Assembly: GCF_031157315.1 (NCBI RefSeq)
Contig: NZ_JAVIFU010000025.1
Location: forward strand, 34,410-98,409
Direction: 5' to 3'
DNA from: Paenibacillus sp. LHD-38
GTDB taxonomy: Bacteria; Bacillota; Bacilli; Paenibacillales; Paenibacillaceae
DNA: 64,000 bases
Below the pieces are notes generated by a model that saw only the letters and a program-made list of their open reading frames with translations, made no database searches and was not told the DNA's origin. Each line of letters opens with the position of its first letter. The first letter of the stretch is position 1. Of this stretch, positions 16,257 through 24,947 are shown one piece after another. The position numbers and the translations under genes are program-made.

Positions 16257-18572
16257 GTGTTGGTAGCTGTGCGGTCCTTAACTTTTTTAAGCAAGATGAC
16301 GATTTTCGGCTTTCTGCTCAGCACGCTTCCGGTTATTTTTATCGGCGCTTTCTCTTACGTGACCTCATCCAATGAGATACAGAAAAATGTAAATGCAGGA
16401 AAAATGCAGCTGATTATGCAAATTAACTCAAATGTAGAGCAGAAATTGACGACTGTCAACCACACGCTGAATCAGGTCATTAACTCGACGGTGCTGAAAA
16501 AAGCGATGAACCAGCCGCTTACCGTAAACGAATTTGTGATGTACGATGATTTGCGCAATGAAATCCGGCATATGCAGTCCTTCGATACGAAGCTGGAGGA
16601 TGTTGTGCTGATCAACGAGCGGCATAACTGGATGATTAAAAATTCAGGGCTCTACCCCTTCGAGCAATACGCTTATTATGAGGAGCTGTCCGGCTTGATG
16701 CAAGTGCCCGATGGCACCTCTTGGGTTCTTAATCCCTCCCGCTGGTTTTATAGCGAGGAATCCGCGGGAAGCGCGGCTTGCAGCTACAGCATCAGCCTCG
16801 TGAAGAGGCTCCCAACGAACGGACTTGAAAAATACGGTCTGGCGCTTGCCAACATTCCGACTTGCAGCCTGCAGGAGCTTCTCGAAAGCGATGATGACCC
16901 CTTATCCTCGATTATGATTTTGGATGACCAATACCGCATTCTGCTTCATCCGGACCAGACGCTCGTCGGCAAGTCTGTCACGGAAAGCGGGCTGCGATTA
17001 GGACAGTTCACCGAGCCCTCCGGACAATATACGGAAACCGTCGACCAGAAGGAATATTCGGTAACCTATTACCGCTCCGAGCTCAATGGCTGGATCTATT
17101 TATCCGCAACCTCCATTGCAAGCATGACGAAAGAATCCAAAAAAATCGGGACGTATACGCTTTATGTATGCTTATTCATGCTTCTGCTCTCGATGCTGCT
17201 GGCTTGGATCGGCTCGCGACGCATGTATTCGCCGATACAAGTGCTCCTGAATCAAATCGGCGAGCGGCTGACGGACATTCAGAAACGGAAAACAAATGAA
17301 TTTCAAGTCATAGGCGAGCGCGTAACCCATCTGTTTCAATCCAAGACCGAGCTTGAGAAGGAATTGCGGCAGCATATTCATCAGGTTCGCACCTTTTTCT
17401 TCATGAAGGCCTTTCAAGGCCAGGTCAAACAGAATGAAATGAATGAGAAGCTGATCCAGTTTGGCTATGGCACACAGCTGGCCGAATGGAAGACGATGGC
17501 CGCAATTACGCTGCAGATCGACTTTCTCGAGAACAGCCGCTATTCCAAAAACGATCTGGAGCTGCTTCTGTTCGCGGTTCATAATATGATCGAGGAGCTG
17601 ATCCCGTACGAGCAGCGCCTTGCGCCAATTATTATGGATCAAACCATTGTGACCATCATCGGCAGCACATCGCATGACTTAGAAGCCTTTAGCAGCGCAA
17701 AATACTCGCTTACCGAGCATTTGCAGCAGCAAATTGCAAGCTGCCTCAACGTGAAGGTCAGCATCGGCATGAGCCTGCCCTTTAACACCTTCTCCTCGCT
17801 GGCAATGGCGTACAGGGAAGGTCTTGAGGCGCTTAAGCACCGAATGAAATTGGGCGAGGGCATCATCATACAGTACGATAATGTGAACGAGGGTAAACAT
17901 TATTTGAATCTCAACTATCCGGCGCATATCGAGAATGAGCTGATGGATGCTGTGAAGCTGGCAGAGAAGGATAAATCAAAGGAGCTGCTTCGCGCCTTTT
18001 TGCAGGCGGTGTTTGCAGTCGAGCTGTCCCCTCAGGAATATCAAATTCCGCTTGCCCGTCTGCTCAATAATCTGCTGATTGTGATGCAGGAATCAGGAGT
18101 AAGCCTGAGCCAGATTCACCCGATGAAGGGCTCGCTGCTCAAAGAGCTGCTCGAGCTTCACACTTCAGCCGAAATTGAGGATTGGTTTTGGACAAAGGCC
18201 GTCTATCCAATGATCAAAATATTCAAGGACCGGCAGGAAGAGCAATATCACAATATTTCGGAGAAAATTATCGATCTCGTCCAGCATCAATATGATACGG
18301 ATCTGACGCTGGAGGAATGCGCCTCGCGCCTGCACTACAATGCCAACTATTTGAGCAGCGTATTCCGCAAGGAAACGGGCCATTCTTTTAGCGAGTATTT
18401 ATCTATGTATCGTTTTAAAATGGCGAAGAAATGGCTTGCGGACAGCGATATGCCCATCAAGGACATCGCCGCGCTGCTTCGCTACAATAATCCGCAAAAC
18501 TTCATCCGCTCCTTCCGCAAGCAGGAGGGCATTACGCCCGGGCAATATCGCGATAAAAGGCGAAACGTGTAA
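16257..18572 (+). CDS. YesS-like membrane-bound AraC-family transcriptional regulator
   Basis: This 771-residue one-component regulator has an N-terminal helix, an extracellular sensor of about 270 residues, a second helix near 300 (IGTYTLYVCLFMLLLSMLLAWIG), a long cytoplasmic linker, and a C-terminal AraC domain (LTLEECASRLHYNANYLSSVFR, RYNNPQNFIRSFRKQEGITPGQYR). It reads an external signal, probably a pectin fragment or loaded receptor, and activates the divergent lpl genes. The start is uncertain: GTG 16257, or GTG 16269, which is nine bases after AAGGTG. Confidence 0.9.
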   Translation: MLVAVRSLTFLSKMTIFGFLLSTLPVIFIGAFSYVTSSNEIQKNVNAGKMQLIMQINSNVEQKLTTVNHTLNQVINSTVLKKAMNQPLTVNEFVMYDDLRNEIRHMQSFDTKLEDVVLINERHNWMIKNSGLYPFEQYAYYEELSGLMQVPDGTSWVLNPSRWFYSEESAGSAACSYSISLVKRLPTNGLEKYGLALANIPTCSLQELLESDDDPLSSIMILDDQYRILLHPDQTLVGKSVTESGLRLGQFTEPSGQYTETVDQKEYSVTYYRSELNGWIYLSATSIASMTKESKKIGTYTLYVCLFMLLLSMLLAWIGSRRMYSPIQVLLNQIGERLTDIQKRKTNEFQVIGERVTHLFQSKTELEKELRQHIHQVRTFFFMKAFQGQVKQNEMNEKLIQFGYGTQLAEWKTMAAITLQIDFLENSRYSKNDLELLLFAVHNMIEELIPYEQRLAPIIMDQTIVTIIGSTSHDLEAFSSAKYSLTEHLQQQIASCLNVKVSIGMSLPFNTFSSLAMAYREGLEALKHRMKLGEGIIIQYDNVNEGKHYLNLNYPAHIENELMDAVKLAEKDKSKELLRAFLQAVFAVELSPQEYQIPLARLLNNLLIVMQESGVSLSQIHPMKGSLLKELLELHTSAEIEDWFWTKAVYPMIKIFKDRQEEQYHNISEKIIDLVQHQYDTDLTLEECASRLHYNANYLSSVFRKETGHSFSEYLSMYRFKMAKKWLADSDMPIKDIAALLRYNNPQNFIRSFRKQEGITPGQYRDKRRNV

Positions 18573-18635
18573 AATAGTAAATCCATTTGGAAGATACTAT
18601 GCTATACTCTTCAAAATGAATGGGAGGCTGGACGT

Positions 18636-19154
18636 ATGACAAATCGACCGTCAACGGAAGAATACTTTCCTTATCATGAGCAATACATTAGCTTGGTAGC
18701 TGAAGGCGATGTAACGGAATTGCTAGCGGAGCAACTGGCAAGCACTACGGAGCTGTTATCCGATATTCCGGAAGCGCGGGCAAATTACCGGTATGCGGAA
18801 GGAAAATGGACGCTGAAGGAAGTAATCGGCCATATCTCGGACAATGAACGTGTCATGGCTTATCGGCTGCTTCGGGCCGCACGCGGCGACAAGACGCCAC
18901 TCGCCGGCTATGATCAGGATGAATTCATGACCGCCGCTTCGTTTCAGGACTGGAGCTTAACGCAGATCATTGAAGATTACATATCCGTTCGCAAGTCCAC
19001 GCTTACTTTATTGCGCGGTTTGACAGACGAAGCATGGCTTCGCATCGGCGTATCTAACGGAGGCAACGTCTCCGCGAGAGCTATCGCCTATATCATTGCC
19101 GGTCATGAGCTGCATCATCTGAAAATCATTCATGAAAGATATCTTACTAAATAG
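18636..19154 (+). CDS. DinB-family (DinB_2) protein
   Basis: The 172-residue cytoplasmic protein has the four-helix DinB/YfiT layout: YAEGKWTLKEVIGHISDNER with H66, and near the C-terminus AGHELHHLKIIHERY with H157 and H160/H161. These are the usual three histidines for a metal. Members include metal-dependent thiol transferases and many of unknown function, so no substrate is assigned. GGGAGG lies eight bases before the start, and a strong terminator follows. Confidence 0.88.
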   Translation: MTNRPSTEEYFPYHEQYISLVAEGDVTELLAEQLASTTELLSDIPEARANYRYAEGKWTLKEVIGHISDNERVMAYRLLRAARGDKTPLAGYDQDEFMTAASFQDWSLTQIIEDYISVRKSTLTLLRGLTDEAWLRIGVSNGGNVSARAIAYIIAGHELHHLKIIHERYLTK

Positions 19155-19180
19155 CCGGTTCGGCACTTGTCGGCGAATAA

Positions 19181-19233
19181 AACCTATATGTAAACCATAA
19201 GTTATGATAACATGGTTAACATATAGGTTTTTT
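19181..19233 (+). terminator. Terminator after the DinB-like gene
   Basis: AACCTATATGT...AACCAT pairs with ATGGTTAACATATAGGTT, followed by six T residues. The long stem ends 21 bases before the next gene. Confidence 0.8.
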
Positions 19234-19253
19234 AGATAAGGAGCGGTACGTTG

Positions 19254-19673
19254 ATGACGATTCGATTACGCGGGCATCATCTGTTATGTCTGCTTGGTTA
19301 CCGAGGCATGGGCTATTCGGATGATTTTTGCGTCAATATGACCGCTATCTATGAGACGCTCCGTCAGGAGCCTCAAACGGAAATCGAAATTATAATCGGT
19401 CCTGACGATGTTTGCCGAGCCTACCCGCCGGACAAAGCCTACCACTGTGAGGGCGCCGTTTACGGCTTGGATGAAGCGGTATTATCGAAGCTTGGGCTCG
19501 TTGCAGGCATAAGGGAAAGCTGGCAAGCTCTATGCAGCCGGGTAGCAGAGACCATGGTGCCGGAAGACATTAGCCGGCTATGCACGACCTGCCCGTGGGA
19601 GAAATACGGCGTATGCGCCGAAGGCGTCGGGCTCGTCGCCCTCGGCAAGCCCCTTCCAAAGGCCGGAGCGTAA
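19254..19673 (+). CDS. DUF1284 family protein
   Basis: The 139-residue protein starts LRGHHLLCLLGYRGMGYS and carries cysteines at positions usual for DUF1284: a central C-RAYPPDKAYHCEG region and a C-terminal CTTCPWEKYGVC cluster. The HHLLC and CxxC..C pattern suggests a bound metal or Fe-S cluster. Function is unknown. ATG 19254 is preferred over the adjacent TTG 19251 because of AAGGAGCGG upstream. It faces serS tail to tail across a shared terminator. Confidence 0.85.
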   Translation: MTIRLRGHHLLCLLGYRGMGYSDDFCVNMTAIYETLRQEPQTEIEIIIGPDDVCRAYPPDKAYHCEGAVYGLDEAVLSKLGLVAGIRESWQALCSRVAETMVPEDISRLCTTCPWEKYGVCAEGVGLVALGKPLPKAGA

Positions 19674-19687
19674 CAGCCATTCGCGAA

Positions 19688-19739
19688 AAAAATGCGGTAA
19701 GGACGGCATGCCATTGCATGGTTCCTTACCGCATTTTTT
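19688..19739. terminator. Bidirectional terminator between DUF1284 gene and serS
   Basis: ATGCGGTAAGGA and TCCTTACCGCAT form a 12-bp stem with A6 before and T6 after, so it works on both strands. Confidence 0.9.
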
Positions 19740-19745
19740 ATTCAC

Positions 19746-21026
19746 TTAGCTGACAACGAGCCGTTTCCAACCGTTCATGTAGGGCTGAAGAGCCGCCGGT
19801 ATATGGATCGAGCCATCCTCCTCTTGGTGATTTTCGAGAAGCGGAATCAATATGCGCGGGCTGGCTACTGCCGTGTTGTTGAGCGTATGGCAGAATTTCA
19901 ATGTCCCGTCCCCTGCTCGGTACCTTATATTCGAGCGGCGTGCTTGAAAATCATGCAAATTCGACGACGAATGGGTCTCTCCGTACGCATCGCGGCTTGG
20001 CATCCACGTTTCGATATCGTATTGCTTATACGTTTTTTGCGACATGTCACCGGTACAAACCGCCATAACCCGGTATGGCAGCTCCAGGCACTGCAGCAAT
20101 TCCTCGGCATTCGCCGTTATTTCCTGCAGCATCGCCTCCGACAGCTCAGGGTCTGCCTCGCATAGGATAACCTGCTCAACCTTCGCAAACTGGTGAACGC
20201 GGTATAAGCCATGAACATCCCTGCCTGCCGAGCCGACCTCGCTGCGAAAGCAGGTCGAGGCTGCGGCAAGCTTGATTGGCTTCTCAGCCTCTACGATTTC
20301 ATTGGCATAATAAGTGATCATCGGTACCTCCGAGGTGCCGACCAGCCATTTATCGTCGTTCGCGATACGGTAGGTCTGATCCTCGCCCAGCGGGAAAAAG
20401 CCGGTGTTGCTCATCGCATCCGTGCGAACCATTAGCGGTACATCAAGCAGTGTGAAACCTTTTTGCAGCAGCAAATCAACAGCCAGCTGCTGAACCGCGC
20501 GATGGAGCAGAACGCCCGCTCCTTTGAGGTAATAATTGCGGCTGCCCGCCGCCTTGACGCCTCGCTGAACATCGATCATACCGTGAAGCTCGCCGAGCGC
20601 CATATGGTCCTTCGCCTCGAAAGCGAAGCTCGGAGCATCACCAAACCGTCTCATCTCCACATTATCCGCATCCGAGCGTCCAATTGGCGTATCAGGCGAG
20701 ACGATATTAGGAACCAGCACCAGCAGCTCTGCCAAATGACGCTCGACGCTCGCAAGCTCTGTTTCCGCTGCGTTCAGCTTCTCATTCGTATCCTTTACCT
20801 TCTGTTTTGCCTCCGCTGCCTCCTGCTCCGATCCTTGCTGCATCAGCATACCAATGTGATGCGAAAGCTTATTGCGCGTCTCCCGCAAAGCCTCCGTCTC
20901 CTGAAGAAGCAATCGCTTCTTCTCATCCCGCGACAGCAGCTCGGCAACCGAGAGCCGAATTCCCTTCTGATCTGCCACCGTCTGAACCTGCTCACCATTT
21001 TGCCTAATCCATTTCATGTCTAACAT
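19746..21026 (-). CDS. serS: Seryl-tRNA synthetase (divergent motif 3 region)
   Basis: The ATG at 21026 (MLDMKWIRQNGEQV) follows AAGGAGCGCGG and gives 426 residues. The N-terminal 110 residues form the coiled-coil tRNA-binding arm, followed by the class II core with motif 2 FRSEVGSAGRD and VHQFAKVEQ. The block that usually reads YREISSCSN near residue 350 is YGETHSSSN here, followed by a normal FQARRSNIRYR. The protein charges tRNA-Ser with serine. The unusual block suggests a second-type SerRS; another serS would then be expected elsewhere in the genome. Expression is controlled by the T-box leader upstream. Confidence 0.92.
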   Translation of the reverse strand: MLDMKWIRQNGEQVQTVADQKGIRLSVAELLSRDEKKRLLLQETEALRETRNKLSHHIGMLMQQGSEQEAAEAKQKVKDTNEKLNAAETELASVERHLAELLVLVPNIVSPDTPIGRSDADNVEMRRFGDAPSFAFEAKDHMALGELHGMIDVQRGVKAAGSRNYYLKGAGVLLHRAVQQLAVDLLLQKGFTLLDVPLMVRTDAMSNTGFFPLGEDQTYRIANDDKWLVGTSEVPMITYYANEIVEAEKPIKLAAASTCFRSEVGSAGRDVHGLYRVHQFAKVEQVILCEADPELSEAMLQEITANAEELLQCLELPYRVMAVCTGDMSQKTYKQYDIETWMPSRDAYGETHSSSNLHDFQARRSNIRYRAGDGTLKFCHTLNNTAVASPRILIPLLENHQEEDGSIHIPAALQPYMNGWKRLVVS

Positions 21027-21055
21027 GACACCGCGCTCCTTTTTTATGAAAATAC

Positions 21056-21245
21056 AAAAAACGCCCTCATCCCTATGGGACGAGGAGCGTTTTTTACTCG
21101 CGGTGCCACCCAAATTGACTGAACAGATTCTGCTGTTCAATCCTCTTTGTTCCGCGATAACGGGCGGGTCCGGTAAACTTAGGGGGAAGATGCATCCCTC
21201 CCCTTGACGAGAACGCCTCCGAGTTGGATTCTCTTCATAGGCGTG
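21056..21245 (-). promoter_or_regulatory. T-box riboswitch leader of serS
   Basis: On the minus strand the conserved T-box sequence GGGTGGCACCGCGAG (21097-21111) is followed by a strong terminator: AAAACGC...GCGTTTT arms with CTCGTCCCATAGGGATGAG between (21056-21095). An upstream stem I closes with ACGCCT/AGGCGT. Uncharged tRNA pairing with the T-box would favour the antiterminator and allow serS transcription. I could not place the specifier codon with confidence; a serine codon is expected. Confidence 0.92.
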
Positions 21246-21266
21246 ATCCGATTATTAATTTATAGT

Positions 21267-21296
21267 ACTATAGCACAGGATTCGGAAGGAAAACAA
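21267..21296 (-). promoter_or_regulatory. Promoter of the serS T-box transcript
   Basis: Minus strand TTGTTT (21291-21296) and TATAGT (21267-21272) with an 18-bp spacer lie directly upstream of the T-box leader. Confidence 0.6.
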
Positions 21297-21400
21297 GTAA
21301 ACGCGCGGATTATAATATTTCCGGCTTATCGTATACATATGCTTTACGAGAAGGGTTTGCTCTGCTTGCCCACGAATAATACACGTACGATAAAGGGTGG

Positions 21401-23068
21401 ATGGGAGAAGTGGATAACGTGACGAATGATCCTCATGTGCAGGAGCTTACCACGCTCAAAACGATAGCAGAAACGTTAAATCAGTCGAATGATCTTAATG
21501 ATATGCTGGACACGGTGCTGGGGAAGCTGCTTGAGGTGACCGGGCTTGCCTCTGGCTGGATTTTTCTCATTCGTTCAAATCTTGAATATGTATGCGTCGC
21601 GGATCGCAATTTACCGCCTGCCTTGCTGTACAAAGAGAAGCAGCTCATGCAATGCGGTTCCTGCTGGTGTCTGGACCGCTATCAGGATGGCCGGCTAAAA
21701 AATGCGGTTAACATCTTAAGCTGCAAAAGGCTGGAAACGGCCAAAAGGACCCAAACAGGCGATACCTGCGGCTTTACTCACCATGCGACAGTTCCCCTGC
21801 GAATCGGCGAGCGTGAATTCGGCTTGTTGAATGTAGGCTCTCCGGGGAAGGCGCATTTCACGAGCGATGAGCTTGCCCTGCTGCAGGCGGTAGCCTATCA
21901 AATAGGCGTTGCCGTCGAGCGGATCCGGCTGCATGAGGCCGAGCAGCGGCGAGCGGAGCTCTTTTCCAGGCTCGGCGGGTTCAGCCGTTCTTTAACCATC
22001 GCTCTCAGCGAAGGAGATGCTGGCTGCCAGCTGAATTTATATGCCATGCAGCTGGTAGGCGCTCATTTTAACTGGCCGTTTGCGGCATTGCTTGAGCGCT
22101 GCGATGACCATTTTGTTTTGCGCAGCATGCGTTTTGGCCATGAATCCTTGACGCCTAATACGCATATATCGCTTGCTCAGGGCGAATGGCTCGAACAGGT
22201 TGGCCGTGCGCAGGGCTACCAAGAAATAACGGCATCCAGCGTATCCGTCCTTACGGAAAACCTAGAGCAGCGGGATTTATTCTCACCGCTTCAATCCTTC
22301 ATGGCGGCCCCCGTCGCGTTCGGCGGCACTGCCGCATGCGGCGTGCTGGTCATTGGCCATAACGAAAGCTGCGGACTCAATCAAGTCGACGGTGCGGTAC
22401 TCGAAGCCGTAGCCGAGCATTTGGCTATCGCGCTTGAAAACGCCCGGCTGGAGGTCGTCCGGCTCGATTTGGCGCGGCTGGAAGAGCGGAACCGCTTGGC
22501 GCGCGACTTGCACGATTCCGTATCCCAAATGCTGTTTTCTATCAGCATGACGGCCAAGGGCGTGGAGAGCCTGCTAAACGGGAATAACCTCGAGACGGCC
22601 ACGGCTGCCGTGAAGGACATGCAAAACTTGTCGCGGGACGCTTTAAAGGAAATGCGCGCGCTTATTGTACAGCTTCGACCCGCAGCTGTGGAGAAGGGAA
22701 TCGTAACCGCATTGGCGGAGTACGGCATAAGACTTGGCCTTCAAGTAAATGGACAGACGACCGTTGCCGCATCGCTGCCCCATGCTGCTGAGGAAGCACT
22801 TTGGCGAATTGGCCAAGAGGCGCTGAATAACGTTTCCAAGCATGCAGGCACGGCCAAGGTTAACGTAACGCTGGCGGCGGACCCCTATGAAATTAGGCTG
22901 AACATTACGGATTTTGGCCGCGGCATTAAGAAAAGCGGCACGGGCACCAGCAAGGAATCATTCGGATTATCAACAATGCGAGAGCGGGCTGAATTGCTTG
23001 GCGGGCGTTTTCATCTGAGCAGCAAGGCAGGAAGAGGCACAACGATTGAGGTCGTGCTCCCGCTATAA
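21401..23068 (+). CDS. GAF-domain sensor histidine kinase with a Cys cluster (AirS/YhcY-like)
   Basis: This 555-residue soluble kinase has an N-terminal GAF domain (about 12-180), a second GAF-like region (about 185-350), a HisKA_3 dimerisation domain with the phosphorylated histidine in ARDLHDSVSQ, and a C-terminal ATPase. GAF 1 carries C85-x2-C88-x-C90-x17-C108, plus C123, the layout expected for the redox-active Fe-S cluster of AirS-type sensors. It probably senses oxygen or redox state. Start could be ATG 21401 or a GTG slightly downstream. Its regulator is encoded 29 bp downstream. Confidence 0.88.
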   Translation: MGEVDNVTNDPHVQELTTLKTIAETLNQSNDLNDMLDTVLGKLLEVTGLASGWIFLIRSNLEYVCVADRNLPPALLYKEKQLMQCGSCWCLDRYQDGRLKNAVNILSCKRLETAKRTQTGDTCGFTHHATVPLRIGEREFGLLNVGSPGKAHFTSDELALLQAVAYQIGVAVERIRLHEAEQRRAELFSRLGGFSRSLTIALSEGDAGCQLNLYAMQLVGAHFNWPFAALLERCDDHFVLRSMRFGHESLTPNTHISLAQGEWLEQVGRAQGYQEITASSVSVLTENLEQRDLFSPLQSFMAAPVAFGGTAACGVLVIGHNESCGLNQVDGAVLEAVAEHLAIALENARLEVVRLDLARLEERNRLARDLHDSVSQMLFSISMTAKGVESLLNGNNLETATAAVKDMQNLSRDALKEMRALIVQLRPAAVEKGIVTALAEYGIRLGLQVNGQTTVAASLPHAAEEALWRIGQEALNNVSKHAGTAKVNVTLAADPYEIRLNITDFGRGIKKSGTGTSKESFGLSTMRERAELLGGRFHLSSKAGRGTTIEVVLPL

Positions 23069-23097
23069 ATAGATGCAACGGAGAGGCGGACGGAGAA

Positions 23098-23748
23098 ATG
23101 ACGATTAAACTGCTTTTGGCTGATGATCACGTCATGGTGCGCAGAGGCCTTCAGGTTTTTTTATCCACCCAATCGGATATTCAGCTTATCGGCGAAGCGG
23201 CTACCGGGCAAGAAGCATTGGACCAAGTTGGAGTCTTGCAGCCGGATGTCGTATTAATGGACATTAACATGCCAGGCATGAGCGGTATTGAAGCGACGAA
23301 GCAAATCAAGCTGCTGCAGCCCCATGTAAAGGTCATCATCCTTACCTCCTTTTCTGATCAGGACCATGCGCTTCCAGCCATTCGCGCCGGTGCCAAGGGC
23401 TACCTGCTCAAGGATATCGAGCCCGAGGAGCTTGTACGCGCCATCCATAACGTTCATAACGGCAAGGTGGAGCTCCACCCCGACGTGGCAGGCCAGCTGA
23501 TGAACCAATATGCCGAGGCGGGGCAAGAATCATCCCCCACTGCGGATAATGCCTTGGCTGAGCTGACAGCGAGGGAGCATGAGGTATTAAGACTGATTGC
23601 ATCTGGCAAAAGCAACCGTACGATTGCGGAGGAGCTCTTTATCTCAGAAAAAACAGTAAAAACCCATGTCAGCCATGTTTTGAGCAAGCTCGGCTTGACC
23701 GACCGCACACAGGCTGCTATTTTTGCGGTGAAGCAGGGACTTATTTAA
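23098..23748 (+). CDS. NarL/LuxR-family response regulator (AirR/YhcZ-like)
   Basis: The 216-residue protein has a receiver domain with D9/D10, phosphoacceptor D55 in LMDINMPG and the conserved lysine in GYLLKDIE. A C-terminal LuxR helix-turn-helix follows (LTAREHEVLRLIASGKSNRTIAEEL, SEKTVKTHVSHVLSKLGLTDRTQA). It is the partner of the upstream GAF kinase and should bind DNA as a dimer on phosphorylation. Targets are unknown. A hairpin follows at 23768. Confidence 0.93.
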   Translation: MTIKLLLADDHVMVRRGLQVFLSTQSDIQLIGEAATGQEALDQVGVLQPDVVLMDINMPGMSGIEATKQIKLLQPHVKVIILTSFSDQDHALPAIRAGAKGYLLKDIEPEELVRAIHNVHNGKVELHPDVAGQLMNQYAEAGQESSPTADNALAELTAREHEVLRLIASGKSNRTIAEELFISEKTVKTHVSHVLSKLGLTDRTQAAIFAVKQGLI

Positions 23749-23767
23749 CTTATAAGACTATAGTCGT

Positions 23768-23796
23768 AGAGCATTCAGCCAATGGTTGAATGCTCT
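23768..23796 (+). terminator. Hairpin after the response regulator gene
   Basis: AGAGCATTCA and TTGAATGCTCT form a 10-bp stem with a short loop and a weak T-tract (TTTCAGG). Confidence 0.55.
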
Positions 23797-23890
23797 TTCA
23801 GGTTGAAAATCCGTCCTAATATGGACGTTATTTCATATTCGAAGTGATACGATAGAGTCAATCAAAGGGAATGACGAAAGGAAGATTATA

Positions 23891-24442
23891 ATGAAAATCG
23901 TAATCATAACAGGAAGCAACCGAAAATCTGCAACCAGCACCCGTCTCGCGGTAAATGTGGGACAGCTGATTTCGCAAAAAGGCCATCATGTCCAGCTGTT
24001 TGATTTATTTGAAACGCCGCTGCCTTTTTATTCGCCTGAAGGAATTGGCTACGACCATGCAACCGTTCAGTCGCTTCAGCAAGCCATGCTGCAGGCCGAT
24101 GGAGTAGTACTGGCAACGCCCGAGTACCACGGCAGCATTTCGGGCGTGCTCAAAAATGCGCTGGACTACCTGGGACAAGATCACTTCCGCGGAAAAGCCG
24201 TGCTGTCCATGAGCTCCGCCGGAGGCGCCGTCGGTACAAGCTCGCTGCTGCAGCTGCAATCCATCGTGCGGAATCTCCACGGAATCAACTCGCCGGATTG
24301 GGTTTCCATCGGCGGCGCGCAGCGAAACGAGCTCGCTGACGGATTAGCCGGCTACGAAGGAAGCGGCCAAGGGATAAACGACCGTATCCATCGCGCAGCC
24401 CTATCCTTCCTCGAGCTAGCAGCACGGGTAAGAGGAAACTAA
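23891..24442 (+). CDS. NADPH-dependent FMN reductase-like flavoprotein
   Basis: The 183-residue protein has the flavodoxin-like fold of the NADPH-dependent FMN reductase/azoreductase family. The phosphate-binding loop is GSNRKSATSTRLA and the flavin-contacting loop is TPEYHGSISGVLKNALDYL, with SSAGGAVGTSSLLQLQ further on. It reduces FMN, quinones or azo compounds with NADPH in the cytoplasm. It follows the redox two-component pair and could be a target of it, but that is speculation. GAAAGGAAG precedes the start. Confidence 0.9.
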   Translation: MKIVIITGSNRKSATSTRLAVNVGQLISQKGHHVQLFDLFETPLPFYSPEGIGYDHATVQSLQQAMLQADGVVLATPEYHGSISGVLKNALDYLGQDHFRGKAVLSMSSAGGAVGTSSLLQLQSIVRNLHGINSPDWVSIGGAQRNELADGLAGYEGSGQGINDRIHRAALSFLELAARVRGN

Positions 24443-24947
24443 AGTCGACGAATTGAGGCTGCATACGCATATTTGTGCTGACTGACCGCTAACTTGGCCG
24501 CTTTATTCACCGTAAAGGCCTATATGTATTTAAAACCGCTAACTAAGCAGTTATTCCCTTAAGAGCCAATACGTACTTACAAGACAACAACAACAAGGGC
24601 TGTACCCTCGCTTTAAGCGCAATTGCGTGCTTACAGCGAGGGCACAGCCCTTTTATCTGTTTCAAATGTCCAGCATTTTATGTCGAATCTTGTCCACCAC
24701 GATATTCCGACGGCATCCGACCGGTATTGCATTTCTTCGATGTCTTCCTACACTTATTAAACGTACCCGCAAGCTTTCTGAATTATAGTCACACTTAGTA
24801 TTTCCGAGTATCACCAATAGGAAACCCGCTGGGATGTTGAGGCAGCATTTTTACGATTTATGGTTGAAAATGCGAGGTCTGGTTTAAAATACGGTGAAGA
24901 GAGAAATGACAGACTGAATAAGTCTGCCTGTCTTGAAGGAGGTCATT
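24443..24947. other. Intergenic gap with a 50-bp tandem repeat and a strong terminator
   Basis: No gene is seen. 24485-24534 and 24535-24584 are two diverged copies of a 50-bp unit that begins ACCGCTAACT and carries AAGGCC/AGAGCC and ATATGTATTTA/ATACGTACTTA. A long hairpin follows at 24596. The region 24660-24930 shows nothing further that I can support. Confidence 0.6.
24596..24654 (+). terminator. Strong rho-independent terminator
   Basis: GGGCTGT-CCCTCGCT-TAAGC pairs with GCTTA-AGCGAGGG-ACAGCCC, about 20 bp with two mismatches, then TTTT. It lies 150 bp past the flavin reductase and probably ends its transcript. Confidence 0.8.
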
